From positions 1 to 64,000 of the forward strand of contig NZ_FUHW01000016.1 of assembly GCF_900163545.1 (NCBI RefSeq): DNA of 64,000 bases, read 5' to 3'. The stretch is from Arthrobacter rhombi (lineage in GTDB: Bacteria > Actinomycetota > Actinomycetes > Actinomycetales > Micrococcaceae). Shown one piece after another: positions 27,157 through 36,167 of the stretch. The position numbers and the translations under genes are program-made. Every line of letters starts with the position of its first letter. The stretch's first letter is position 1. The notes beneath the pieces are model-generated. The model made no database searches, had not been told where the DNA came from, and saw only the letters and a program-made list of their open reading frames with translations.

Positions 27157-28451
27157 TCAACGGGGCCCGGAACCCACCGGCTCGTTGCGCGTCGCAGGCC
27201 GCTGCCCGATCGCCGGTCGTCCGGCCACGGCAATGACCGCCGCTCCGAACACCAGCGCCAGTCCCGCCATGATCCACAGCCCGGCATCCCAGGAACCGGT
27301 GGACAGGCGCAGCGAGCCCACGACGGCGGAACCCACGGCGGCCAACACGAAGCCGATGCCCTGGGCCAGCGCCGACAGGGTTCCCGCGGCGGCGGGGCTG
27401 GCTGCCTTGGCGACCAGCAGGGACATGGCCACCCCGAAGGCACCGCTTTGCAGCAGTCCCAGGACGGAGACCAGCGCGAAGGCCTGCCCGGGGACGACGA
27501 CGGTCAGCCACAGCACGCCGCCGGCGATACCGACACCGATGACGACGGCGGTGACCCGCAGCATGATCGGACGGACCACCAGCATCGGGGTGACCAGGGT
27601 GGAAATGAAGCCCACGACGCTGAACCAGGCCAGCAGGTTCGCCGCGGTTCCCGCGTCGGTTCCTGCTTCACCCAGCACCGTGGGCAACCAGCCGGCCACG
27701 AAGAAGTACAGGACGGCCTGGAGTCCGAAGACCACCACGATCAGGGCGGTGGTCCAGCACTGTCCGGGGGCCCGTGGCACCACGCCGTAACCCGTGGATG
27801 ACCTGCCCGTCCACGCCTCGGAGTCCTCGACGGCCCCGTGCGCTGCGGCGCGGCGGGCCCGTGCGCTGCGGCGCGGCGGGCCAGGTAGAGCACGATGCAG
27901 GCCAGGGCAGCCAGCAGGGCCCAGACGGCCAGGGCGACGGCGACGGAAACCGCGTCGGAAAGTTGCCGGGTCAGGGCCGCGCCGAGGGCCGCCCCCACGG
28001 CGAACATGGTGGTGGCCACCCCGATGGCCCGGGGCGTCGCCTGGAGCTGTTTGAGGTATTGCGGCATCAGTACCGAGCCACCCATGATCGCCGCACCGGC
28101 CACCAAGGTGCCGGGGAGCAGCAGCACCGGGACGAGCACACGGAGCAGCAGGGCCAGGGCGAGCACCCCCATGGAGAGTAGCAAGGCACCGTTGACCCCG
28201 AACCTGCGGGCCAGCCGGGGCACCAGCGGGGCGCTGAGCCCGAAGGCGGCGACCGGCAGGGAGGACAGGACGACGATCCCGGTATCGGAGACCCCCAGCT
28301 GGGCCGGCAGCTGGTCCAGGACCGAGGCGACCGAGGTGATGGCCGGACGCAGATTCAGCCCCACAGCTGCCGCGGCGAACAGGCCCAGCAGGCGTGCGGC
28401 CCGCATGGAAGGCGGCGAAGGCGGCGAAGGCGGCGGCGTGTCAGCTGACAT
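27157..28451 (-). pseudogene. CynX/NimT-type MFS transporter disrupted by a 23-bp tandem duplication
   Basis: The first part (28451 to about 27840) gives six helices from MSADTPPPSPP...RAARLLGLFAAAAVGLNLRPAI, a signature of the CynX/NimT family. The second part (to 27157) gives the remaining six from VPRAPGQCWTTALIVVVF. The two parts are in different frames. Between them a 23-bp unit occurs twice in tandem (27835-27882). Deleting one copy joins the halves exactly in frame as LARRAAAHGAVEDSEAW, giving 423 residues, the normal family length. The start has AAGGA upstream and overlaps the amidohydrolase stop by 11 bases. Confidence 0.85.
27835..27882. repeat. 23-bp tandem direct duplication inside the MFS gene
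   Basis: The unit CCCGTGCGCTGCGGCGCGG plus CGGG (23 bases) starts at 27835 and again at 27858; identity with period 23 holds for 25 successive positions. It is GC-rich and itself contains short GCGGCG repeats, favouring slippage. Because 23 is not a multiple of three, it shifts the reading frame of the MFS gene. Confidence 0.95.
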
Positions 28452-29682
28452 GGAGTCCTTCGGCGACGACCCGCCCGTCGTGCACCACGGTGCGGTCGGC
28501 CTCACGGTCCATGATGGCGCTGGTCACCGTCTCCCCCGGGCAGAGCAGCAGATCCGCGCGATCGCCCACCTCAAGTCCTGGCCGGTCGGCGACGCCAGTG
28601 AGACGCGGGACGTTGCGATCCATGATCGAGGCACCGCCGATGGTGGCGATGGCGGCGCAGTGGGCGATGTCCTCGTCGCGGCGCAGTTGGTGGGTGAAGG
28701 CCAGTTGCCAGGTCCGATCCAGCAGGTCGGCGTTCCCGTAGGGGCTCCAGTAGTCACGTTGGCCGTCCTGGCCGAGCCCGACCCGAATCCCTGCCGCGCT
28801 CATGGCTGCGAGGTTGAACTGCGGGGCGGTCCGCGCCGGGGCGATCGTGGTCCAGGAGATATCCAGTTCGGCCATCTGCTCCATCATCGCCGCGGTCACC
28901 GCTTCGGAGACGGCACCGAGCTCGTAGGCATGGGAGAGCGTGACCCGCCCCTGCATGCCCAGGGCGCGGACCCGTTCACAGACCAGCTCGGCGCTGAAGA
29001 CGGCCAGCTGGCCGGGTTCGTGGAGGTGGATGTCGATATCGACGTCGTACTTTTGTGCCAGGTCGAAGACCACGTCCAGATGCTTCACCGGATCCCGGTC
29101 CAGTTGACAGGGGTCGATCCCACCCATCACGGTGGCCCCGAGCTTCAACGACTCTTCGAGCAGGTCAATGGTCCCGGGCTCAATGAGCAGACCGGCCTGC
29201 GGGAAGGCCATGATCTGCACCTCGGCGGCGTGTGCGTACTTTTCCCGGGCGGCGAGCACCGCCTCGAACTTCTCCAGTCCGGCGTCCACATCGATTTGGG
29301 CGAAGCTACGCACCCGGGTGGTGCCGTAGGCGATCATCCGTTCCAGGGTTCCGGCGACCCGTTCGGGCAGCGGGACCTCGGCGTGACGCCAGTTCTTCCG
29401 ATCGTTGAGCATCATGGCCCACACCCCGGCACCGCCGGTGTGTTCGCGGAAGGGCAGCCCGATCCGGGTGGAGTCCAGGTGGACGTGGACGTCGGAGAAG
29501 GACGGCAGGAGCAGGCGTCCCCGCCCGTCGAGCTCTTCGGCTCCGGTGGCCTGTGCTTCGGGCGCGGAGCCGACGGGCCTGCCGTGGGCTCCTGCGTGGG
29601 GCCGGATCGCTACGATCCGGTCGCCTTCGAGTTCCACGTCGGCGGCTTCCCCGCCCCATGGCCTGACATTGCGGATCAGCAT
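28441..29682 (-). CDS. amidohydrolase family protein (cytosine deaminase-like)
   Basis: A 413-residue metal-dependent hydrolase. The metal ligands are visible in SDVHVHLD, IDIHLHEPG, SHAYELG and the late Asp in GQDGQRDYWSPYG, a set that matches the CodA/atrazine-type deaminase branch. It probably deaminates a cyclic amide or amidine, e.g. a pyrimidine or related heterocycle. It is the first gene of a same-strand run and overlaps the downstream CynX/NimT-type transporter, a family that includes cyanate and nitroimidazole transporters, so import plus hydrolysis of one nitrogen compound is plausible. Confidence 0.83.
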   Translation of the reverse strand: MLIRNVRPWGGEAADVELEGDRIVAIRPHAGAHGRPVGSAPEAQATGAEELDGRGRLLLPSFSDVHVHLDSTRIGLPFREHTGGAGVWAMMLNDRKNWRHAEVPLPERVAGTLERMIAYGTTRVRSFAQIDVDAGLEKFEAVLAAREKYAHAAEVQIMAFPQAGLLIEPGTIDLLEESLKLGATVMGGIDPCQLDRDPVKHLDVVFDLAQKYDVDIDIHLHEPGQLAVFSAELVCERVRALGMQGRVTLSHAYELGAVSEAVTAAMMEQMAELDISWTTIAPARTAPQFNLAAMSAAGIRVGLGQDGQRDYWSPYGNADLLDRTWQLAFTHQLRRDEDIAHCAAIATIGGASIMDRNVPRLTGVADRPGLEVGDRADLLLCPGETVTSAIMDREADRTVVHDGRVVAEGLHVS

Positions 29683-29783
29683 CGCCGAAACCCCTCTCTT
29701 TTCCGTATCCCAAAAGTATCATTCCAAAATTGGACCTCGGGGGAAAGGGGTGGGGTCCTGCGTTCGGGCCGGACGGGTGGCGG

Positions 29784-30128
29784 TTAGCCCTCCTCGGGCA
29801 GCGGACCATCCACCGGCGCTTGGGCGGCAACAATGGCCGGCAAGAGCCCGGGGAAGCGCTCTTCCAGGCAGGCTGCGCGCAACGAGTTCAGGATGGCGGT
29901 GCCTTGGTAGCGCTGCTCGATGACTCCCGCTTGCCGCAGTACGCGGAAGTGGTGGGTGGAGGTGGAGCGGCTGACCGGCAGGTTGAAACCGATGCAGGCC
30001 TGGTCTTGATGCCCGCGGGCGAGCTGCACCACGATGCGCCGGCGGATCGGATCGGCCAGGGCAGCCAAGACGGCGTCCAAGTTCAGCTCGACGGTTTCGG
30101 GGTGCTCCAGGGTGCGGGGGGAACTCAT
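29784..30128 (-). CDS. ArsR-family transcriptional regulator
   Basis: A 114-residue winged-helix repressor (LDAVLAALADPIRRRIVVQL...NLPVSRSTSTHHFRVLRQAGVIEQ). It lacks the metal-binding ELCVCDL motif, so it senses something other than arsenic, or acts as a redox or ligand sensor through its single Cys. The start at ATG 30128 has GGAGG eight bases upstream. It is divergent from three redox genes and probably controls them through the palindrome in between. Confidence 0.88.
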   Translation of the reverse strand: MSSPRTLEHPETVELNLDAVLAALADPIRRRIVVQLARGHQDQACIGFNLPVSRSTSTHHFRVLRQAGVIEQRYQGTAILNSLRAACLEERFPGLLPAIVAAQAPVDGPLPEEG

Positions 30129-30163
30129 CAACCCATCCTCCAGTGCAGGGGCTCATTCGCTAA

Positions 30164-30179
30164 TACGAGAACCATCGTA
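30164..30179. promoter_or_regulatory. operator candidate between ArsR and redox genes
   Basis: TACGA-N6-TCGTA (30164-30168 / 30175-30179) is a perfect inverted repeat in the 97-base divergent gap. A second, shorter TACG...CGTA pair (30181-30196) follows at once. Position and spacing fit a dimeric winged-helix repressor controlling both directions. Confidence 0.5.
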
Positions 30180-30225
30180 CTACGCTAGTCGTCGTACTTC
30201 ATTCCAGACCCTTGAGGAGGAAGTC

Positions 30226-30882
30226 ATGCGTATTTTCCAGATCGGCGCCGCAGGAGGCGTCGGCCGTCCACTCGCCCAGCTGCTCACCGCCCGCGGCGAG
30301 GACGTGACCGGAATGCACCGCAAACCCGAACAGGCGGAAGCCATCACCGCCACGAACGCCACAGCAGTCCCCGGTGATCTCGTCCAGGACACCGTGGCCG
30401 ACCTGGCCGCAAAGATGTCTGGGCACGACGCCGTCGTCTTCTCCGCGGGAGCCCACGGCGCCGGGACCGAACAGACCACCCTGATCGACGGCAACGGGCT
30501 GAAGAAGGCCGCCGAAGCCGCCGAACAGGCAGGGGTCAGCCGTTTCGTCCTCGTCTCGGTCTTCCCCGAAGCAGGCCGTGGACCGGATTCCCCCGAAGCC
30601 TTCGAGCATTACATGCGCATCAAGAAGGATGCCGACGTGCATGTGGCAGCCACCGGGCTGGAGTGGTTGATCGTGCGCCCCGGGACCCTGGTCGATACCG
30701 CTGGAACCGGCAGGGTGACCGCCGGGCCGGCGATCCCCTATGGCACCATCCCCCGCGCCGACGTCGCAGCCTTCATCGATGCCGCACTGGCCAAACCCGC
30801 GTTGAACCGCGTCATCGTCGAACTGACCGGTGGCAACACCCCGGTGGCGGAAGCCGTCGCCGCCCTGACTTCCACCCCCTGA
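30226..30882 (+). CDS. NAD(P)-binding atypical SDR protein
   Basis: A 218-residue protein with the Rossmann motif GAAGGVGRPLAQLL at 7-20 and the pattern of NAD(P)H-binding atypical short-chain dehydrogenases (YwnB/HSCARG-like). There is no Tyr-xxx-Lys catalytic pair; the SVFPEAG and WLIVRPGTL segments match the family. The ATG at 30226 has GAGGAGG eight bases upstream. First of three redox genes in one direction. Confidence 0.86.
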   Translation: MRIFQIGAAGGVGRPLAQLLTARGEDVTGMHRKPEQAEAITATNATAVPGDLVQDTVADLAAKMSGHDAVVFSAGAHGAGTEQTTLIDGNGLKKAAEAAEQAGVSRFVLVSVFPEAGRGPDSPEAFEHYMRIKKDADVHVAATGLEWLIVRPGTLVDTAGTGRVTAGPAIPYGTIPRADVAAFIDAALAKPALNRVIVELTGGNTPVAEAVAALTSTP

Positions 30883-30930
30883 TTCCCCTACCCTTCGCCG
30901 CATCCCCTGCGGCACCTAGCAAAGGACACC

Positions 30931-31974
30931 ATGCTCACCGTTAACGCCTACGCCGCCCCCGCAGCGAACGAACCCCTGATTCCCACCACCCTTCAACGCC
31001 GCGACGTCGGGGTGAACGACGTACTCATCGACATCAAATATGCCGGCATCTGCCACTCCGATATCCACACCGTCCAGGGCGACTGGGGCGATCAGCACTA
31101 CCCGCTGACCCCGGGCCACGAAATCGTGGGCTATGTCTCCGAGGTCGGCTCCGAGGTCACCAACCACCAGGTGGGCGATCAGGTCGGGGTCGGCTGCCTG
31201 GTCAACTCCTGCCGCGACTGCGAAAACTGCCGGAAGGGCGAGGAGCAGTTCTGCACGGGCGGCAACGTGGGCACCTATGGCGCCGTGGACCGCGATGGAA
31301 GCATCACCCAGGGCGGCTACTCCACGGCCGTCGTCGTCGATGCCGACTTCGTGCTGCGTATCCCCGAGGCCCTCGACTTCGCTGCCGCCGCTCCCCTGCT
31401 CTGCGCCGGCATCACCACCTACTCACCGCTGCGGCACTGGAACGTGGGACCCGGCTCCCGCGTGGCCGTCGTCGGAATGGGCGGCCTGGGCCATGTGGGC
31501 GTGCAGATCGCCCACGCCCTGGGCGCCGAGGTCACCGTGCTCTCGCAGACCCTCTCCAAGCAGGAGGACGGGAAGCGTTTCGGTGCCGACCACTACTACG
31601 CCACCTCCGACCCGGAAACGTTCACCCAGCTCGCCGGCTCCTTCGACTTCATCCTGAATACGGTCAGTGCCGAAATCGAGCTCGATGCGTACCTGTCGCT
31701 GCTGGCTCTGGACGGGACGATGACCAACGTTGGCGCTCCCCCGGTCCCGCTCTCGCTGAACGTGTTCGCGCTCATCGGCGCCCGCCGCTCCTTCGCCGGT
31801 TCACTGATCGGGGGCATCCGCGAAACCCAGGAAATGCTGGACTTCTGTGCCGAACATGGTGTCGAGGCCGCCACCGAACTGATCGGCGCCGAGCAGATCA
31901 ACGAGGCCTACGAGCGGGTGCAGTCCTCAAAGGTCCGCTACCGCGCCGTCATCGACACCTCCACGCTGGACTAG
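30931..31974 (+). CDS. zinc-dependent alcohol dehydrogenase (YahK/CAD type)
   Basis: A 347-residue NAD(P)-dependent alcohol/aldehyde dehydrogenase. The catalytic zinc site is CHSD (about 42) and GHE (about 65). The structural zinc site is the four Cys in [15 protein letters not shown] (about 95-109). The cofactor motif is [11 protein letters not shown]. This pattern is closest to the cinnamyl-alcohol/YahK broad-specificity aldehyde reductases. It follows the atypical SDR by 48 bases and precedes an SDR by 9. Confidence 0.93.
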   Translation: MLTVNAYAAPAANEPLIPTTLQRRDVGVNDVLIDIKYAGICHSDIHTVQGDWGDQHYPLTPGHEIVGYVSEVGSEVTNHQVGDQVGVGCLVNSCRDCENCRKGEEQFCTGGNVGTYGAVDRDGSITQGGYSTAVVVDADFVLRIPEALDFAAAAPLLCAGITTYSPLRHWNVGPGSRVAVVGMGGLGHVGVQIAHALGAEVTVLSQTLSKQEDGKRFGADHYYATSDPETFTQLAGSFDFILNTVSAEIELDAYLSLLALDGTMTNVGAPPVPLSLNVFALIGARRSFAGSLIGGIRETQEMLDFCAEHGVEAATELIGAEQINEAYERVQSSKVRYRAVIDTSTLD

Positions 31975-31983
31975 GACGACACC

Positions 31984-32640
31984 ATGCAGAAGCAGCTCAT
32001 CGCCATCGTCGGGGCCGGATCGGGCGTCAGTGCCGGTGTCGCCCGGAAGTTCGGGGCCGAGGGATTCACCGTCGTCCTGATGGCCCGTCGAGCCGAGGCG
32101 CTGGACGAGCGGGTGGCCGAGCTGAAGGCCTCCGGCATCCAGGCCCATCCCCTGGTGGCCGACGTGACGGATCCGGTCTCGCTGGCCGCTGCCTTCGCCA
32201 CCGTGGAGGCCGAGTTCGGCACCCCCGATGTCCTGCATTACAACGCCGGGGCCATCACCATCGGCACGCCGTTGGAGGTGTCGGCCGCCGAGGTGGCCGG
32301 GGACTTCGCGGTCAACGTCCTCGGTGCGCTGGAATGCGCCCACCTGGTGGCACCGGCCATGAGGGAACGCGGTGCGGGGACCTTGCTGTTCACGGGAGGG
32401 ATGCTCGGGGTGAACCCGGTGGCCTCGAGGGTCTCGGCGGCCATCGGCAAGGCAGGACTGCGGAATCTGGTGTTCACCCTGGCCGATGAGCTCGCCGCGG
32501 ACGGCATCACCGTCGGTACCGTCACCATTGGCGGTGTGGTGCAGGCGGGGACGTTCTTTGACCCCGATGCCATTGCCGGTTCCTTCTGGGACCTACATAC
32601 CGGGGCGGAAACCGGCGAAATACAGTTCGTCGAGTCCTGA
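31984..32640 (+). CDS. SDR family protein lacking the catalytic Tyr
   Basis: A 218-residue short-chain dehydrogenase/reductase fold with cofactor motif GAGSGVSAG at 10-18, the NAG motif (HYNAGAIT) and substrate loop. At the catalytic YxxxK the sequence reads AAIGK: the Lys is present but the Tyr is Ala. It may bind NAD(P) without classical SDR catalysis. Last gene of the ArsR-controlled set and convergent with the HAD gene. Confidence 0.82.
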   Translation: MQKQLIAIVGAGSGVSAGVARKFGAEGFTVVLMARRAEALDERVAELKASGIQAHPLVADVTDPVSLAAAFATVEAEFGTPDVLHYNAGAITIGTPLEVSAAEVAGDFAVNVLGALECAHLVAPAMRERGAGTLLFTGGMLGVNPVASRVSAAIGKAGLRNLVFTLADELAADGITVGTVTIGGVVQAGTFFDPDAIAGSFWDLHTGAETGEIQFVES

Positions 32641-32675
32641 GCGGCCCGGCGCGCTCAGGAGCCGTCCCGGGCCGC
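32641..32675. terminator. bidirectional hairpin terminator
   Basis: GCGGCCCGG (32641-32649) and CCGGGCCGC (32667-32675) are perfect complements between the convergent SDR and HAD genes. The HAD stop codon lies within the structure, so the same stem can end transcripts in both directions. Confidence 0.6.
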
Positions 32676-33350
32676 GTCGAGCAGGCGTCCCAGCGCGCTG
32701 ACCTGGAGGTGCGCGAGGAGGTCGGCGGCCTGCTCGTGCACTTCGAGGGCGCCGGCTTCACGCAGTTCGGCGGCGCTCGTCCCGCCGCAGGCCAACCCGA
32801 TCACCGGTAGGCCCAGTTTCGCGCAGGCGTGAACATCCCAGACGGCGTCGCCGATGAAAATCGCCTGTTCGGCCGCGACGCCCGCGGATTCCAGCGCGGC
32901 CTCGACGATATCCGGTTCGGGTTTGCTCGCCGAGGCGTCGGAGGAACTCGTGGCCGCGGTCAGAAAATCATCCGCGTCGATGGTCCGGCGCAACACCTCC
33001 AATTGGGGGCCCTGCGCCGAGGACGCGAGAACGACGGCGGCGCCGGCCCCATGGCAGGCACGGAGCAGTTCCTTGACCCCGTCAAAGCGGGTCAGCTGTG
33101 GCCAGTGGGTGGAAAAGATCGCCGCATGGGCATCCTTCAGCGCCTGCTCCTGGTCAGCATCGACGTTCTCCCCCACCACGTGGGATACGAGTTTGTCTCC
33201 GCCCATGCCGATGGCCCGGTGGATGCGGGACATCTGAACGGTGTGCCCGTGCTGGCGCAGTGCCTGCCACCAGGACACGGTATGCCAATAGGTGGAGTCG
33301 ACCAGCGTCCCGTCGACGTCGAAAAGGACTGCGTGGCGGGGTGCGCCCAT
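32655..33350 (-). CDS. HAD-family hydrolase (phosphoglycolate phosphatase-like)
   Basis: A 231-residue haloacid-dehalogenase-type phosphatase: motif I DVDGTLVDS (nucleophile Asp near 11), motif II SSAQG, motif III Lys in SKPEPDIVEAAL, motif IV FIGDAVWD, with a helical C1 cap between. The start has AAAGGA eight bases upstream. It lies 77 bases downstream of the iron-transport permease on the same strand but has no obvious link to iron. Substrate unknown. Confidence 0.88.
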   Translation of the reverse strand: MGAPRHAVLFDVDGTLVDSTYWHTVSWWQALRQHGHTVQMSRIHRAIGMGGDKLVSHVVGENVDADQEQALKDAHAAIFSTHWPQLTRFDGVKELLRACHGAGAAVVLASSAQGPQLEVLRRTIDADDFLTAATSSSDASASKPEPDIVEAALESAGVAAEQAIFIGDAVWDVHACAKLGLPVIGLACGGTSAAELREAGALEVHEQAADLLAHLQVSALGRLLDAARDGS

Positions 33351-33427
33351 GGGATGTTTCCTTTCGGGGGCCAGCTAACCGATGTCGTCAGTGTATCCAG
33401 TCGCTCCCGTCCGCGGCAGTCTGCGGT

Positions 33428-34978
33428 TTAGCGCACGTAGCGCAGGGTGCGGCGCACGATCAGGAAGACGGGAATGGACCCCAGGATCACCAGCATCAGG
33501 GTGTATGGGGCGGCCGCGGTGAAGTCCAGCGATTCCCCGTTGGTGGTGGACCACAGCCCGGTGGCCAGGGTGTTGGAATTATAGGGCAGCAGCATCAACG
33601 TGGTGGTCAATTCCTTGCTGGCATCCAGGCCCACCAACAGGGCGCCGGTGACCACGCCGGGTAGTGCCAACGGCAGCGAGACCCTGAAGAATCTGCGGAA
33701 GCTACCCGAACCCAGCGAGGCGGCCACGTCGTCGTACTTGACCAGGGCCGCCTGCATGCCGACCCGCTGGTTGCTGACCGCCAGCGGGAGATAAAGGATC
33801 ACGTAGGCCAACACCAGCAGGGCAGCCGTCTTATACATTCCGGGCAGCAACCGGGTGGCCAAAAAGACCAGGGCGAGGGCCAGGATCGCGTTGGGGACCG
33901 AATGGGCCACCCAGATCGAGCGTTCGGTCAGATGCGAGGAGACGGAGGGCTTCCGGCTGACCCACCAGCTCACCGGGAAGGCCAGGATGGTGGCGAAAAG
34001 TGCGGCCCATCCGGCGTAGCCCAGGGTGGAGCCCATCGCGGCGAACACATCGGGCCAATGCACGACGGCGGAACGGTGCGGTGAGGTCAGCCCGCGCACG
34101 GTCATCAATGCGGTGGGCCCCAGGGCCAGCCCGGGAATGAGCAGGGCGGTGGCCATGACCAGCGGTTTCGCCCCGCGCAACCGCCAGCGTGAGGGCGGGC
34201 GGACCGAACCGCTTCCGACCGAACCGGGGACGGTGCGCCCGGAAAACGCCCGATTGGCCAGCAGCACCCCGAAGGAGAAGACGGCCAGCAGCACAGAAAT
34301 GGAGCGGGCCGAAGAGTAGTCGCCGTAGTCGATCATTTCGGCCATGATCGTCGTCGTCAGGGTGCGTTGGCGCAGCTGGACCATGGCTCCGTATTCGGAG
34401 AGCACGTGAAGCGCCACGATGAGCACGCCGCCGGCCAAGGCCGGGCGCAGTTGCGGGACGACGATGCGCCCGAAGACTGCGTGCGAGCGGGTCCCGAGGC
34501 TGCGGGCCACTTCCTCCTGGGCGGGGTCGGTGTTGCGCAGGGCGATCACCGCTGGCAGGAAGACGTAGGGGTAGAGCGAGAGCGAGAGCACCGCCGTCGC
34601 ACCGCCGAAATTGGTGACCAGGTCTGCCTGCGGGAAGAACATCAGGTTGGCCGAATAGGCGGCGTAGGCGCTCACGAAACCGGGAACGGCCAGCGGCATG
34701 GCAAAGAGCACCGTGAGCAGCTTGCGTCCGGGGATATCGGTGCGCACCACCAGGGTGGCCGCCGCGACGCCGAGGACGATCGACAGAACCGAGACCGAGA
34801 CGGTCAGCCCGATGGTCCGGGCGATATCGGGGACCGTGGTGGGGAAACTGAACAGCTGCCGGATGTCGGCGAAGGAGAAACCGGCGATGAACAGGTAGCT
34901 GACCGGCAGCAGGGATAGCACGCCGACGGCGACCGCAAGGGTTGCGGTCGCCGTCGGCTTTCTGGTGCGGGTGGGCAA
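33428..34978 (-). CDS. ferric iron ABC transporter permease (two-domain FbpB type)
   Basis: A 516-residue permease with about twelve helices in two repeats. Each half has an EAA loop (EEVARSLGTRSHAVFGRIVVP; DVAASLGSGSFRRFFRVSLP). This is the fused FbpB/SfuB architecture for Fe(III) uptake. It follows the binding protein by two bases and must start with TTG (34978), with only a poor ribosome site. The first codons form half of a perfect 17-bp hairpin (34922-34958), which may hold permease expression below that of the binding protein. Confidence 0.9.
   Translation of the reverse strand: MPTRTRKPTATATLAVAVGVLSLLPVSYLFIAGFSFADIRQLFSFPTTVPDIARTIGLTVSVSVLSIVLGVAAATLVVRTDIPGRKLLTVLFAMPLAVPGFVSAYAAYSANLMFFPQADLVTNFGGATAVLSLSLYPYVFLPAVIALRNTDPAQEEVARSLGTRSHAVFGRIVVPQLRPALAGGVLIVALHVLSEYGAMVQLRQRTLTTTIMAEMIDYGDYSSARSISVLLAVFSFGVLLANRAFSGRTVPGSVGSGSVRPPSRWRLRGAKPLVMATALLIPGLALGPTALMTVRGLTSPHRSAVVHWPDVFAAMGSTLGYAGWAALFATILAFPVSWWVSRKPSVSSHLTERSIWVAHSVPNAILALALVFLATRLLPGMYKTAALLVLAYVILYLPLAVSNQRVGMQAALVKYDDVAASLGSGSFRRFFRVSLPLALPGVVTGALLVGLDASKELTTTLMLLPYNSNTLATGLWSTTNGESLDFTAAAPYTLMLVILGSIPVFLIVRRTLRYVR
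34922..34958 (-). repeat. perfect 17-bp inverted repeat at the binding-protein/permease junction
   Basis: GCCGACGGCGACCGCAA (34922-34938) and TTGCGGTCGCCGTCGGC (34942-34958) are exact complements with a three-base loop, lying 20-56 bases inside the permease reading frame and just past the binding-protein stop. As RNA this is a very stable stem. It is not followed by a T-run, so a processing or attenuation hairpin is more likely than a simple terminator. Confidence 0.85.
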
Positions 34979-34980
34979 GG

Positions 34981-36048
34981 CTAGCTGGACATGCCCAAGG
35001 ACTTCAGCAGGTTCTCCGCTTCGGCCTGGTCGGCCATGATGTCCATATCGTATTCGGGGGACTTGATCTCATCGAGGGAGCCGACGATCTTGCTTTCGGC
35101 GTCCTTGGCGACCGGGTACTGGGCGCCCGAAACGTCGATGTCACCTTCGGCGATGAGCTTCTGCCCGCCGTCGGCTGCGGTGAGCCATTTGATGAAGTCG
35201 GCCGAGGCTTCCTGCTGCTCGGAGGACTTCATGACGGCTGCGCCGGAGGAGAGGATCAGGTTGCCGGCGTCGGCTTCCGGGAAGTGGTGGATCTTGGAGG
35301 TCATCTTGTCGGCGCCGCCGACCTCATCGGCCTTGATCCACCAGTAGTAGTGGTTCGACAGGCCCATGGCGTGCTTACCGGCTTCGACGGTATCGCGGAC
35401 GTTGCCGTTCTTCTGCTCGTTGACGCCATTCTCCTTCAGCCCCTCCAAGAACGTCTTGGTCTTGGCTTCACCGATGGTGGAGATCAGGTACTGGGTGGTG
35501 GCCACGAAGGCGCCCGAGGGGGCCCAAGCGAATTTGCCCTTGTATTCGGGCTTGTTGATGTCCATCAGCTTCTCGGGAAGCTTGGCTTCGTCGATCTTTT
35601 CCGGGTTGTAGTAGAGCACCCGGGTGCGGGCCGCGTAGGCCGCCCACTGCTTCTTCTGCGAGCTCAGGCCCGGCTGGATCTGATCCAGGGTGGCCTCGTC
35701 GATATCGGACAGCAGGTCCTTCTTGCCCAGCTGGGCCACCGGGCCCGGATCCTCGGAGAGGAAGACGTCGGCGGGGGCTGCCTTGCCTTCGGCTTCGATC
35801 TGGCCCACCGTGGCGTCGGCCTGGATGTTGAACTTCACACCGGTCTCATCGGTGTAGGCCTTTGTCAGGCCCTCGATCAGTTCGGCGTGCTGGTCGGTGT
35901 AGACGGTCAGCGTCGTGTCTTCGGCCGCGGCACCGGAGTTCGAAGCGCTCGAGGCGGCGTCGGTGCCACCTGCTGAACATCCGGTCAGGGCTGCCAGGGA
36001 AACAACTGCGGTGACGGCGAAAACCCGCCGGGAAAGAGTGGAGAACAT
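34981..36048 (-). CDS. iron(III) ABC transporter substrate-binding lipoprotein (FbpA type)
   Basis: A 355-residue extracellular lipoprotein: signal MFSTLSRRVFAVTAVVSLAA with lipobox LTGCSAGG, then an Asp/Ser linker and the FbpA fold (TVYTDQHAELIEGLTKAYTD; ADVFLSEDPG; APSGAF). The adjacent Tyr pair in SNHYYWW is the typical Fe(III)-coordinating motif. The Met at 36048 is chosen over earlier in-frame Mets because it begins the signal peptide directly. Second gene of an ATPase-SBP-permease operon. Confidence 0.91.
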   Translation of the reverse strand: MFSTLSRRVFAVTAVVSLAALTGCSAGGTDAASSASNSGAAAEDTTLTVYTDQHAELIEGLTKAYTDETGVKFNIQADATVGQIEAEGKAAPADVFLSEDPGPVAQLGKKDLLSDIDEATLDQIQPGLSSQKKQWAAYAARTRVLYYNPEKIDEAKLPEKLMDINKPEYKGKFAWAPSGAFVATTQYLISTIGEAKTKTFLEGLKENGVNEQKNGNVRDTVEAGKHAMGLSNHYYWWIKADEVGGADKMTSKIHHFPEADAGNLILSSGAAVMKSSEQQEASADFIKWLTAADGGQKLIAEGDIDVSGAQYPVAKDAESKIVGSLDEIKSPEYDMDIMADQAEAENLLKSLGMSS

Positions 36049-36167
36049 ACGAATACGTCTGGACCTAACTCGTTGGTGCTGCATGAATGGGTACGGACCG
36101 CGCTGGCGCACGGGAAAATTCGGCGTCGACGACGCTCAGCTGATGGGGTTCAGGGGGCCTGGTGGGC

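Noticed and set aside
27895..29787. 630-codon open frame on the plus strand
   Set aside because: It lies antisense to the amidohydrolase and MFS genes, whose motifs and ribosome sites are clear. Long antisense frames are common in GC-rich coding DNA.
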